This document shows, piece by piece, positions 34,620-45,110 of a stretch of DNA of 64,000 nt; the first letter of the stretch is position 1, and every line of letters starts with the position of its first letter. Both the position numbers and the translations under genes were made by a program. The notes beneath the pieces were generated by a model. The model worked only from the letters and a program-made list of their open reading frames with translations, made no database searches and was not told the DNA's origin. Source of the DNA: Opisthorchis felineus (Eukaryota; Platyhelminthes; Trematoda; Opisthorchiida; Opisthorchiidae); NCBI GenBank assembly GCA_004794785.1, contig SJOL01001744.1, forward strand, positions 10,249 through 74,248. Reading direction: 5' to 3'.

Positions 34620-37600
34620 AAAGGTTGCTTGCATGCCACTGATTTCCATTTACCTCCGTTGGGTCGGCTCCGGCAGCTGGTCTGTTCGGCAACTCTTCGG
34701 GTGTATCATGCCACTTCCGAAGCTGAGTCCCATTTACTCTTTTCGATCCCCGACCGTCTTGAATTGTATAGACGTTCCCCCGGCGGTCGGTAACGACAAA
34801 CGGACCTTGCCATCGGCTGCCCAGCTTCCGCGATCCCAGTCCACTCCTTCCAGGATTCTGATGATCCTTCCACTTAACCTTCGCGCCTATGGGGAATGGT
34901 CGTGCCTTTCTTCTTGCCGTTTTCTGTCTAGTCCTTTCCTGGGCGGCGGACAAGTTTTCTCGAGCTTTCCTCCTTTCCTCTCCTAGCTCCTCTGGAGACA
35001 AGTGTGTTGCCGGCCATAACCCAATTTCCTGATCAACTGGAAGGCGCGGATGTCGACCGTACATCAGCATGAACGGGGACTTGCCTGTGGTTGGCTGTAT
35101 GGAAGCCCGATGAGCGAGCAACACCATCGGCAGGTTCACTTCCCAATCACCTCCTTTGGCCGCTAGCCACTCCTTGATCGTTCGGTTATTGCGTTCTGTA
35201 AGACCATTTGTTTGTGGGTGATATGGTGCCGTCCTCAGCCGTCTGATGCCCAGCTTCTGCAAGCAACTCCTAAACTCTTCGCTCTCGAAGCAAGGCCCTT
35301 GATCCGTTAGAATCATTTTTGGCACCCCGTGGTTGGCCACGATGTGACGCATTACCACTCCGCTGATTGTCGTCGCCCGTTGGTTTGGCACGGCTGCCGC
35401 CTCGACCCACCGCGACAGGTGTTCTGTCATCACCACGATATACTGATTTCCACTGGTTGTCACCGGAAAGGGGCCCATGACGTCCACAGACCATAACTCG
35501 CCGATTTCTGATACAGGAATGGGTTCCATGGGATTGGTTACCCCTGTCGTATCCCCTTTCATCAGTTGGCACCGCTTACAGGACACCACATAATCCATCA
35601 CCTCACTTCTCATCCCGGGCCAGTAGGCCCTCTGCCGAAGTAAGTCGTATGTCTTGGTGCACCCTGTGTGTGCCATTTCGTGGCATTCGACGATCAGCTT
35701 CCTTCTCAAGACGCGAGGTATTACGGGCAGCACAACATCAGAATCAGTGTCGTTCCAAGAAATTATGCCAGCCTCACTGAGACTCAATCTATCAAAGTGA
35801 CTCTGGAACATTTGCAATTCCTTGTCTCCGTCTCCGTTCTCAATATTCCGTCCATCCAACAAGGAGGCTGCAACCTTCCGTAACACAGGATCCTGCCGTT
35901 GGAGTTGCACCAACCTCCCGGGATCCAGTTCGACGACGAGGCTATTGGCACCGATCATGATCCTGGGGGCCTCATCTTCAGCCTCTGGTCTTGACAGCCA
36001 ATCAGCCAGGTGATTCTCCTTCCCTGGCACGTGCCGGATCGTAAAGTCGTACTCTTGCAACCGGAGTGCCCATCGCGCGAGCTTTCCGCGAGGATCTCTG
36101 GTGGTCCTGATCCACTCCAGTGGTTTGTGATCAGTCTCGACATGAAATCTTTGTCCAAGCAGGTATGGCCTCCACTTATCCAGGGCCCAGACGATCGCTA
36201 AACATTCTTTCTCAATAGTCGAGTACTTCTGCTCAGCGTTAGTCAGGACGCGACTGGCATATTCGATAACTCCATGCCTCTGCTTCAGGACAGCGCCGAT
36301 ACCGCGGTCGCTAGCGTCCGTTGCAACAGTAAACATCTCTCCGACCCTGGGCAGTTTGAGGGTCAGTTGCTGATCCAGCATGCGCGCTTTGACACGTTCG
36401 AAAGCCTCGTGTGCTTCCCTGGTCCATTCGAACTTCCGATTTTGCCCAAGCAAGTCGTACAGTGGAGCAGCAATCGTGTTGAAATCTTGGACAAACCGGC
36501 TGTAGTATGCTGCTCGCCCAAGAAACTGCCGTAGGGATCGCTTGGAATTGGGAACAGCACAGTCCTCGATCTTTGCCAGTTTTTCTGGCAGTGGGCTAAC
36601 CTCTCCGTGACCCACTTTATGCCCCAGCAGTGTCACTGAACTCCGAGCGAGCTGTGTCTTGGCTTCATTTATCCGCAGGCCCGCCTCCCGGATACGCTTC
36701 AATACGGCCTTCAAATGAACTGCGTGCTCTGGTTCCGAATTGCTGTACACAACGATATCATCCCCGTACACGGCAACATTCTGTAGACCCTTCGTTAAAC
36801 GAAGCATCAAGCGCCGGAATGTGAATGGTGCTCCCGACAAACCAAACGGCATCCGTCTAAATTGATATTGGGTGTCCCCAACGGTGAACGCCGTTTTCTC
36901 CCGGTCCTCCGCCTTGATAGATAGTTGCCAATATCCGGAACGCAAGTCGAACACCGTGAAATATCGGGAATGCTGGAGGGAATCGAAAATATCCGCCACC
37001 GAAGGGACAGCTACAACCCGATTTACGGTCAGTTCGTTCAAACGCCGAAAATCCACGCAGAACCGATACTTTCCATTTGCCTTCTTTACAAGCACAACCG
37101 GGGAGTTGTATGCACTGTTGGCCTCCTCAATTATGCCATTTTTCAACATCTCCTGCACTTGCTTATGGACCTCCTCCCGTAGATGGAGCGGCAGCGGACG
37201 GGGTCCGTAAGGTCGAAAGCATTCAGACGAGAGCGGAATTTCGTGTTCAATCCACGAGCAGAAGCCAAACGGATCCTCTTCGCCTGTGAACAATTCGGAG
37301 TATTCCTCGACCACGGATTGTACTGACGGCATGTTACAGGACGGAAGCTTTCGGACATGCAGCTCGTTCACGGCAGTGCTTGGGTAACCTTCAAGCTTGA
37401 CTGCGCCATACTTGGTCACCAGTTTTCCCCGCTTGAGATCAACCACGGATTCTGTGCCCCTGAGAAAATCTGCTCCCAAAATTGTCTGCTCAATGTCTGG
37501 GCTGATAAGGAACTCGTGCTGCACGGACCTGTCGCCTAGGCGCATTGAGTGCATTGACAATCCGTCAATTTTCAGTTGGTATCCACCCACTGCTCTTACG

Positions 37601-38481
37601 GCTAGCGCGCACGGTTTGCATACAGCTTCGTTCCCTCTCCGTCTCAGCGATACCCCTGCTCCCGTATCAATCAGACACAGCTCCTTCTTCCCGTCTATCT
37701 CGACAACGGCCTGTATGGTAGCCTGTGTGACTGCACTGATCGCAACCCACCCGGGAAAAGAGGAGTAGTCCAAAGTTTTATTATGTACAGGTGGTCGGGT
37801 ATGAGGGCATTGATTCTTCCAGTGGCCATGCATGCCACACCTGTAGCATCGGCTCATTCGAGCGTGCCTCCGAGATTCCGTCTTGATTGCTGCAAGCTGT
37901 CCGGCAAGTTGGTCCACTTTGTTCTTCAGGTCCTCCACTGTTGACTCATCCCTGTTCTCCTGCGACTGCAACGTGGCCAGTGGCGCCTCGGCCAATTCCC
38001 GTGCCAGACGCACCAGGTGCTCCACACTCAACTGGCCAGTTGCTCTTGCCAACCGCAACTGGGCACGAAGCGCAGGGTGGACTCCCTCGACGAACTGTTC
38101 GGACAGCAACTGCTGGCGCGATACTCCGTCCAGTTCCGGCAAGGCCCGATCCAACAACTGCTGCAGGCTGGCGAAGAACACGGTCGGGTCACATCCAGGT
38201 CCCATGCTGGCCGTCTTGAACCGCCTCATAGCCTCCTGGCGGTCGGCCGGCGTGTCGAACTCCGCTGCAAGAGCTTCCTTCGCGGCGGCCCAGTCCATCT
38301 TCCGAGGGCCTCTTCTGGCCGCATCCAGGGCCGCCTTCGCCCGGCCTCTGAGGAGGGTCTTCAGTGCCGCCAACTTACCCCTGTCGGTCTCCAGTCCTGC
38401 CGCCTCCGCAACATCCTCGAAGTCCTCCAGGAAGGTCCGCACATCCCCATCCTCGAAAGGTTGTGGCCACGGGATCCTCAT
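34618..38481 (-). CDS. Gag-Pol polyprotein of the gypsy element
   Basis: A single open frame of 1287 codons with no frameshift or stop between Gag and Pol, where most relatives shift frame. Residue numbers from the ATG at 38481: Gag with Ala/Arg-rich helices about 1-205; CCHC zinc knuckle (CYRCGMHGHWKNQC) about 212-225; aspartic protease active site LIDTGAG about 270-276 with ILGADFL about 334; reverse transcriptase with VDFRRLN about 476 and YGDD about 572; RNase H with TDASD about 721 and TIEKE about 755; integrase HHCC zinc finger about 934-971 and catalytic D about 1000, D about 1060 and E about 1096 (D,D35E); a GPF module (RWQGPFVV) near 1223. All catalytic residues are present, so it may be active or recently so. 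An in-frame GTG 15 bases upstream lies inside the primer site; the ATG is the better start. Lineage within Ty3/gypsy not settled. Confidence 0.95.
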   Translation of the reverse strand: MRIPWPQPFEDGDVRTFLEDFEDVAEAAGLETDRGKLAALKTLLRGRAKAALDAARRGPRKMDWAAAKEALAAEFDTPADRQEAMRRFKTASMGPGCDPTVFFASLQQLLDRALPELDGVSRQQLLSEQFVEGVHPALRAQLRLARATGQLSVEHLVRLARELAEAPLATLQSQENRDESTVEDLKNKVDQLAGQLAAIKTESRRHARMSRCYRCGMHGHWKNQCPHTRPPVHNKTLDYSSFPGWVAISAVTQATIQAVVEIDGKKELCLIDTGAGVSLRRRGNEAVCKPCALAVRAVGGYQLKIDGLSMHSMRLGDRSVQHEFLISPDIEQTILGADFLRGTESVVDLKRGKLVTKYGAVKLEGYPSTAVNELHVRKLPSCNMPSVQSVVEEYSELFTGEEDPFGFCSWIEHEIPLSSECFRPYGPRPLPLHLREEVHKQVQEMLKNGIIEEANSAYNSPVVLVKKANGKYRFCVDFRRLNELTVNRVVAVPSVADIFDSLQHSRYFTVFDLRSGYWQLSIKAEDREKTAFTVGDTQYQFRRMPFGLSGAPFTFRRLMLRLTKGLQNVAVYGDDIVVYSNSEPEHAVHLKAVLKRIREAGLRINEAKTQLARSSVTLLGHKVGHGEVSPLPEKLAKIEDCAVPNSKRSLRQFLGRAAYYSRFVQDFNTIAAPLYDLLGQNRKFEWTREAHEAFERVKARMLDQQLTLKLPRVGEMFTVATDASDRGIGAVLKQRHGVIEYASRVLTNAEQKYSTIEKECLAIVWALDKWRPYLLGQRFHVETDHKPLEWIRTTRDPRGKLARWALRLQEYDFTIRHVPGKENHLADWLSRPEAEDEAPRIMIGANSLVVELDPGRLVQLQRQDPVLRKVAASLLDGRNIENGDGDKELQMFQSHFDRLSLSEAGIISWNDTDSDVVLPVIPRVLRRKLIVECHEMAHTGCTKTYDLLRQRAYWPGMRSEVMDYVVSCKRCQLMKGDTTGVTNPMEPIPVSEIGELWSVDVMGPFPVTTSGNQYIVVMTEHLSRWVEAAAVPNQRATTISGVVMRHIVANHGVPKMILTDQGPCFESEEFRSCLQKLGIRRLRTAPYHPQTNGLTERNNRTIKEWLAAKGGDWEVNLPMVLLAHRASIQPTTGKSPFMLMYGRHPRLPVDQEIGLWPATHLSPEELGEERRKARENLSAAQERTRQKTARRKARPFPIGAKVKWKDHQNPGRSGLGSRKLGSRWQGPFVVTDRRGNVYTIQDGRGSKRVNGTQLRKWHDTPEELPNRPAAGADPTEVNGNQWHASNL

Positions 38482-38485
38482 CCTT

Positions 38486-38503
38486 ATCCTGGTCACGGCA
38501 CCA
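38486..38503 (-). promoter_or_regulatory. Primer binding site
   Basis: Two bases after the 5' LTR the minus strand reads TGGTGCCGTGACCAGGAT, which begins TGG as expected for pairing with the CCA end of a tRNA. The matching tRNA end would be GGTCACGGCACCA; I could not name that tRNA with confidence. The site ends only about 4 bases before the ATG of Gag-Pol. Confidence 0.75.
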
Positions 38504-38505
38504 AA

Positions 38506-38814
38506 TGTAAGGAGGGAAACCCTTCGCTGCGGAGTTGTTTATTAGAAAACGCCAACTAAACGGTTACAGACTATTGGACAGGAAGGTTAAACTCTCATTT
38601 GCATGTTGTTTTTAAAAACGGAATATCCATCTTCTTCTCGAACGCGTCTTCTTGAACTCTCCTGGATATTCATTGACTATCGCACAATTGCAAGCAAAAA
38701 CTGTAAAGTAGTTCCACAAATTCCGTAATAAATCCCACCTTCCATTAGATCAAGGCAAAGTTACGAGAACACACATACTACTCGCATGCGTCATCAGTAG
38801 TACCCACCGTTACA
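38506..38814 (-). repeat. 5' LTR of the gypsy element
   Basis: 309 bases, TG...CA ends. It should hold the promoter and drive transcription leftward. The five differences from the other LTR fall near its downstream end (four within about 45 bases) and one about 40 bases from its upstream end. Confidence 0.95.
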
Positions 38815-38818
38815 CTAG
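38815..38818. repeat. Target site duplication CTAG (right)
   Basis: Matches the CTAG at 34293-34296 on the other side of the element. Confidence 0.85.
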
Positions 38819-39644
38819 TAGTGCTTCCTAGAAAATACCGCAGACGATCACTTGAAATGCTTATTCATCATCTCGTGAAAATTGGTAACACCCTCCTACA
38901 ATGTTGCGGTCTCCTCATAGTATTTCGAAAAACAGTTTACGCTAATATCGGAACTGAATGAATGGGAAATAAATGAAAAGGGCAGAGTGAACAAACGGTA
39001 GCAAACTTCATGTCACTGCGGCCTTGCAAAACCGGGTGATACATGTTCCGCGACGTACACAAAGGTCAAACTTACATGCGTGCAAGTTTTGCGCGGATGC
39101 ATCTGTTCGACAAACAACGTACGGTAACTGTAGGCTATCTTACCGCAAGAATTTCAAGCATGACCGAGGATCGCTTGTTTCGCACTGACAATGAATCATC
39201 GTAGACGTCATCCGGCATCTCTGAATGACCCAGATCATTGAGAAATTCGGGCTACACGTTCGCACCTAATCAAACGTACCTTGATATATGTAAACCTGCC
39301 TCCTCCTAGCTGACATCTTGTGTTTTATTTCGACATTCTCTTATTCACAGCGGTCCCGTCTATATTTGATTACTGCTTGTTGTGTATGAACGTGGCTGGG
39401 AAAATTAGTGACACAAGTATCACAACGACGATAAAATCTTTCATGTGATCACCCGTGGGCAGTTGCCTTCAGGTGAAGTGGTCGCTGTTGGTATGTATAT
39501 ATTCGTCAAAAGGAGCTGCTTGAAGTTGGTAGTGATGAGAGGATATACAAGGCTACAGCGGTGCAAAACAAATTATTTCCTTCTGGTCTAGCAAAATGAC
39601 CGGCGCTTTGTCACACAGTGACCACAGTTTCCCCAATATATTTT
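38819..39644. other. No recognised gene or element
   Basis: Anonymous flank between the gypsy element and the next SINE; no open frame of note. Confidence 0.35.
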
Positions 39645-39822
39645 CAAGATAGCTCAGTGGTTCAGGCGCGAACCTACTGACCGGAAGGTCCGTGGTTCGA
39701 ACTCAGCCTCTGCACCTCAACTTCTGTCTAGGCTTGGCCGCCGTGGCGTATCTCAGACCGCGCGCTTCCTTCGGGTGGCACGACAGTTGCGCACAGAAAG
39801 GATGTTACGGCAGAACCGTTAT
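39645..39822 (+). repeat. SINE family 1, copy c
   Basis: Good copy: AGATAGCTCAGTGGTTCAGG (A-box), GTGGTTCGAACTC (B-box), CTAGGCTTGG, CTTCCTTCGGGTGGCAC and GTTACGGCAGAACCGTTAT. Copy d of the same family lies 296 bases away in the opposite orientation. Confidence 0.8.
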
Positions 39823-40118
39823 ATATGATTATAGTATATGGCGCATCCCCAATAAGGTGGCCTTTGAACAATACTAAGCGAACTTGAGACTGCAATGTCA
39901 CGCATTTTAGTTTGCGATGCAGACGGATTAGTATCTTGTGAATAGCGCAGTATTTTTAATCGATAGGTTTACGGATCTATAAACAGGACAATCCTTATTT
40001 CGACAAAGGACTGCGTGGGGATGCAAATAGCGTACCTTCTGGCACACATCCTAGTGCCGTCCAGTGAATACAATAGAGACAACAACACTAAACATATAAC
40101 AGATAAAATCCTAACAAC

Positions 40119-40301
40119 AATCGTTCAGCCATAACACCCTTTTGGTGCTCAGCTGTCATGCTACCTGAGGGAAGCACTAGAGTTGGGGTGCTGGCAAGTT
40201 GATCAAGCCTACACATGAGCAGTCGATATGCAGAGATTGGGTTCGAACCACGGACCTCCCGGTTAGTAAGTTCGAGCCTTAACCATTGAGCTATCTTGAG
40301 G
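40119..40301 (-). repeat. SINE family 1, copy d (inverted relative to copy c)
   Basis: Read on the minus strand it gives CTCAAGATAGCTCAATGG (A-box), GTGGTTCGAACCC (B-box), TGTAGGCTTGATCAACTTGC, CTTCCCTCAGGTAGCATG, GGTGTTATGGCTGAACGATT. The last part matches copies a and b almost exactly. The tail runs into a TTGTTG-type repeat. Confidence 0.8.
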
Positions 40302-41676
40302 TCTATAAACTAGCCCTTCAGGACTATGTCGCTCACCACAAAGTGATTCACAAAAGAATGCCAGTGTTAGTGGTGTTATTAACTTGGTGTTGACGCGGTG
40401 TTACCGGAAGATCCAGCTGCATTTAAGCTAAATCCCTATTTTATAATAGAATTCAACTGAATATGTAGTCTGTTGTTTCAGTTGGGACGATATTCAAGTT
40501 AACAAACTCAAACCTAAAAGACCCTTAATGGCATTCTCACTTGGATTACGTGCATCTAGTAAGCACAGGTGATCACTAGGAGTATTGTTAAATAAATGTG
40601 CACCATTACTTGACTCCTGAAGAACTAAAAGCACTATCAGCGAAGTACACTCATTTGCAAACAAATTTGGTTTTGCGAGAGAGTCACCTGGAACCCAGCT
40701 GAATCTCTCGTTTGTGATGTTTCCAGGCAACTGTCATTGAATTATCATTGATAACGAATTGATCCGTAAAAGAACACCGCACTAGATTCAAAGTTTTCAC
40801 CGACGAGATTCACTATCTCATTCTCAACGTTCCAGCAAACATGTTCTGGCTCCCTGTGAATGATCATCAGCTCTTTATAAAAGTGGTAGTGTTAAACCGA
40901 CATTCAAGGACTGGACCCGACATGGCCGAGGCCAATCTCACTCAAACTCCTCAGTAGTGTCTATCCACGGGAAATTCCAAAAAGGGGACAAATGAGAGAT
41001 CATAAATGATGAACACAGTTCCCATAGCTATGAGAATCATGTCTCACAGTGAAATCCCAAGATGGACGTGGAATATAAATCAAGTCGGCCATGATTGGAT
41101 CGTCGTCACTATGGCTCCTCAACCTTCCTTCATACATTACCGTCATCTAAGTTCCTCTGATTTCTCTTTGTTCGCAGACACCGCATTCCGTCCTCAAGAA
41201 ATTGTTTACTGCATATATTGAAATTTTGCCAACCGTTATAGACATGACACACATGGAGCCTCTTCTAGGTCTTCCGCGCCCAAGTGACAAGGTGCCTTTT
41301 TGAGGTTCTTAAGGATAGACTGCAAAGCGTCATTAAATTAGTCACTTTGACTACAAAAATTTGCCTGAAAAATTAAAGACTGAAATATAAGGAACTAAGG
41401 TTTATACTAACGCATCTGCTGGATGTGGGTGCATTCTCATCGTCGAAGCCTGCCATCTAGGTCAAATATGGCAGCCAGACCTGAAGCTAAAGTGATTGTG
41501 ATGGTGTATTCTAGCAGTGCGGCAAAGTTGAACTTGTCGGGAGCTGGGAAAATACTTAGTCATTGTCACCTAGCCTTTTTATCCTAAATACATATTACGA
41601 CTGTTCCTCTTCAGACTATTGATAGACTTAATCAACTGAGATTTTGTCCTGGCAGTGAAACCAATCCAAGAAGTAC
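40302..41676. other. No recognised gene or element
   Basis: Short frames only; no splice-bounded exon or known repeat was recognised. Confidence 0.35.
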
Positions 41677-41970
41677 TGTACAGCTGTTTCGTCCTTATTG
41701 GGGATCATCAGCGCCGAACATTTCACGAAAATCCAGGGAGTCTCGGACTCGCGACCTCCCGGTTAGTAGTTTGAACACTTAACCGTTCGGCATCGAGCGG
41801 CTGATCAGCAGTCTGATTAATCCTCACTTAGACAGGACATAGCGCCGCTGATACTTCAGTCACGGGATCCGCATGACGTGGTCACACGCGTCGAATGGCT
41901 CCTCGGGTGACGACTTCTCATAGGGAAGTTTCGCTCATCGGGTGAATTTTATTCTTCCTCTGAGCTACTA
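41677..41970 (-). repeat. SINE-like repeat family 2, copy b
   Basis: Aligns with 23709-23990 over its full length. Shared landmarks on the plus strand: TGTACAG at the left end, CCAGGGAG, GACCTCCCGG, GAGCGGCTGATCAG, ATAGCGCC, TGGCTCCTCG, and CTGAGCTACT at the right end. In minus orientation the tRNA-like A-box and B-box are again present. A partial third copy in the opposite orientation follows within about 15 bases. Confidence 0.75.
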
Positions 41971-41982
41971 AGGGACAGATGG

Positions 41983-42070
41983 GAGGTTATGGGTTCGAGA
42001 CCCCCTGGGGTTTCGTGAGATTCGCACTGCTGATGGTGCCAAATAAGGATGGACCAGCTGTGCAGTGTTT
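41983..42070 (+). repeat. SINE-like repeat family 2, partial inverted copy c
   Basis: From GGGAGGTTATGGGTTCGAGA to GACCAGCTGTGCAGTG this matches the end segment of copy b when copy b is read on the minus strand (GGGAGGTCGCGAGTCCGAGA to AACAGCTGTACAGT). It includes a better B-box (GGTTCGAGACC) than either full copy. Copies b and c therefore form an inverted repeat with about 220 bases between the arms. Confidence 0.65.
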
Positions 42071-45000
42071 CTCGGCTTTTCAGCATAGATTATCTTTACT
42101 TGCAGGACGAAATCTCCATTATAATATGCACTACTAAACGCTAAATAACCCATTAGGATATTCCAGTAGGATGTCTTCTTAATACCATTCCATTCTTGAC
42201 CTCCAACCAAAATTTCCGCTGTTTTTCGACTTACCAGAGGCTGAAGCGCCCCACATATGGTGGTTAGATAATTTTTGACCGAGTATAAACTGTTCCAAGT
42301 ACCCCAGAGGTCAGGACACGTTGTACCAAGTGAGCTAAGGCCGCCGGAAAAATAATCATCATTAATCATCAGCCAAATTATCTCAAAACCATGTGGCAAA
42401 TTTACAGTTTAGCATCCAGTATGACAGATGGATTTGCGGATACTGTGTTCCATAATTATCTGCCCATCACAGGTTTTTACTGCTCCAGCAACTCTCGCGC
42501 GGAGAAAGGTTGGCGACAAAGCTGGAAGTAGTAACCGACCATTTTGCCAGCCATTTGGAAGTGGTCCACTAGCAGGTTAATTGCTCGCCCGCTCTGGCAT
42601 CAGTTATCCCCGTGGGCATTGTAGGAATTTGTAAATTAAGTATTAACGGAAACCCAAGTGAATCCCACCTGGATGTCTCGTTTATTCAACTTGTCAACCT
42701 GACTGACCTCAAAAAGGGCGAAACCTGTAGTGGGCTACCGGAGCGATTTCCGCAAACTTATAAGTAGTGCGTACTGAACGTTTCTGTTCAGTAAACACGA
42801 ACACCACAGCGCTGAGGTTAGTGTCCCATCGGCGCTAACTGTGGCTACATATGTAATTAGTCTGCTGCGTAATCAAACGTCTACCAAGGCGTGGGTGAAA
42901 TTTGCTTGCAGGGTAGAATCCATATTCACGATAAAAAACGAAAGTGGTGAACAAAGCTTGTTTTCTTTAATTGTTTCACTTGGTTAATACCACAACAGCT
43001 TATATGAAGCCCAACAGAAATCACATGAATAGTTAGACGAATTCACGGGTACATGTGTGAAAGGGGAGAAGGGAACTCAAGGGTCAATGGGTCACGGAGT
43101 TAAATGAGTTCCATCATTGTCAAGCCTGTGGAGGAAAAATGCACATAAGCCAACTCAAGTTCAAAGGTCGTATAAGTTTCCTGCCGAAAGCGATCACAGA
43201 CAAAGAGCATCCCTTCCAAATGATATAGACAGTATCCCTGAACCGATCAAGGCTGGAACGATTCAGGCTAAGGATTGCAGAAGTCATTGGAATCCGGCTA
43301 CGTAACCCACAACTCTGTGCCTAAAAGAAACTTCAGTGGCCTTGAGTTCACCTGTGGACAATTTTCTTCCACAAGCTTGTTTGCTAATGGTAATTCATTT
43401 AACTGTGACCCGTTGACCTTTGAGTTCAGTTGTCCCCTTTCAAACATGTAACCATGACTTAGTCTAACTATACACTTGACCTCCGTCGAGTTCAGTATAC
43501 GCAGGTGAGGTATCTTTACCCGTTTGAAGGAATCCATATTGACATCCTTGAGATGTCCTGGCTACTGACAAAGCACACGTAATCCATAGAATTCCTTACG
43601 TCACGTGGCCGATAATCCTGAGGTCAATAAGCAAATGATTGTTGCGGTTGAAGGACGGATGGTGCACTTCTGACTACAGGCTGTAAACGAATGATGGAGT
43701 GTTCACACCTCTGACAGGGGATCTGTGGTTTTGGACCATTCTACATACTCGAGGCTGGTAACTGTCAGCAAGTGTGAAGCAGCCACACAACTTTTCCGAT
43801 TGTCACCACGGATCAGCTATATATATGTAGTAAAATACATAATTGGAATAGGTCCGTCCATAATCAGCTGGAGATGTTACGAAATCGATTCGGACTGAAT
43901 AATTATAGACGAGTCCGCAGTTCGTTAAGAAACACGCCACAAATGATCTGTAACAACTGGAATTTTCATCAAAGCGGTACCCCTAGATTCTGCACAAGAT
44001 GAAGCTTGTGTATGGCACCCACCCTACTCAAAATTTATGACTTCGGGACAAACAAGCACACAGCATCCATGTCTTGAAAATTTGATAGGGATATATTCTA
44101 GAGGATATGGCCAGCGACGAATACATGGTGACCTGGTAGCCTGAGTACACCTTCAAGGGACAGTACCCAAATTCTGCGGTTGATCTAATTCGGAGGGTCG
44201 GTGTTTGAAATTTAGTGACCTGTAAGGAAGCTCAACCTTGGATCCCATATGCAATTTGAAATAACCTGCCACGCGCTTGGTTCTCAGTTTGTGTTAGCTG
44301 TCTTAATTGATAAAGTGATATGGCTAAATGACCCCTGTGAATAGGCTTTCGAAAAAGGAAATGTAAAGAAAACATTTCACTCTTTCAAAGTTAGTGCAGC
44401 ACACGAATATTAGGGTTCATTCACCCTACAAAAACAGCCGTTTTGACGGTATGCAGACTGTGATTTGTTCCGATATTTTACCCTGCGGTAAAGTAACTTC
44501 CGAGTCCTCTCTAGCTTGTACTACTTGATCGTCATCTTATTTTTCGTGGTGGATAATGAGAATGCCTGAATCTCCTCATAGTCTCGAAAAGAACACAAAG
44601 TGCTGAACCTTAATGCTTTCGAGATCTCTTCTTCAGGTTAGTACACACCCAATGATTAAAATAAAGATAACTAGTGATCTAATCAGTAGTATCCTCGCCC
44701 TATTTATCGGTGAGTTGCTCTAAGAACTTGGTAAACACGTTTAAGTGTTTCTTTCTCTTCTCTTTAAGGCGGTGGTTCCTCTTCACCTGGTGTCAAGAAT
44801 CCAATAACCCCCTGCATCCATTATCCTCCATGTAAATTTGACCCTTTTTGTTCAGAGTAAACGTCTGTCTGACCCCCACGGGTCCCAGTTTGATAGCTGC
44901 AACAATGCTTTTTGGGTCTAAACCTTTTTAACTGCAGAACACAAGTTGACAAGCACACTGGTCTCAGCCCTTAGGTCTCCCTAAGGTGCACCATTACGTC

Positions 45001-45110
45001 CGGTACTGCATAGGTGAGTCTATGACGTAATAAAACCCGCTTGAATCTTGATGGCGGAACGCAACCTCCATGAAGCTTTTGAGTCAAAGATTTCGAAACT
45101 TCAGACAACG
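42071..45110. other. No recognised gene or element
   Basis: AT-rich DNA with short frames. Nothing recognised. Confidence 0.35.

Larger units (their letters stand above)
34297..38814 (-). mobile_element. Complete Ty3/gypsy LTR retrotransposon
   Basis: A 4518-base element on the minus strand with two 309-base LTRs, CTAG duplications, a primer binding site, one Gag-Pol frame and a polypurine tract. Pol order is protease, reverse transcriptase, RNase H, integrase, which defines Ty3/gypsy rather than Ty1/copia. The LTRs differ at 5 of 309 positions (four transitions, one transversion), about 1.6 per cent, so insertion is fairly recent. No envelope-like frame is present. The element is unusually compact: the first ATG is about 25 bases from the 5' LTR and the stop codon touches the polypurine tract. 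Confidence 0.97.

Noticed and set aside
37883..38545. Open frame of 220 codons on the plus strand
   Set aside because: It is antisense to the Gag part of the gypsy element. The GC-rich, alanine- and arginine-rich Gag coding creates long open frames on the opposite strand.
41968..42399. Minus-strand open frame of 143 codons
   Set aside because: Its end is antisense to the partial family 2 repeat, and the rest has no motif or splice support.
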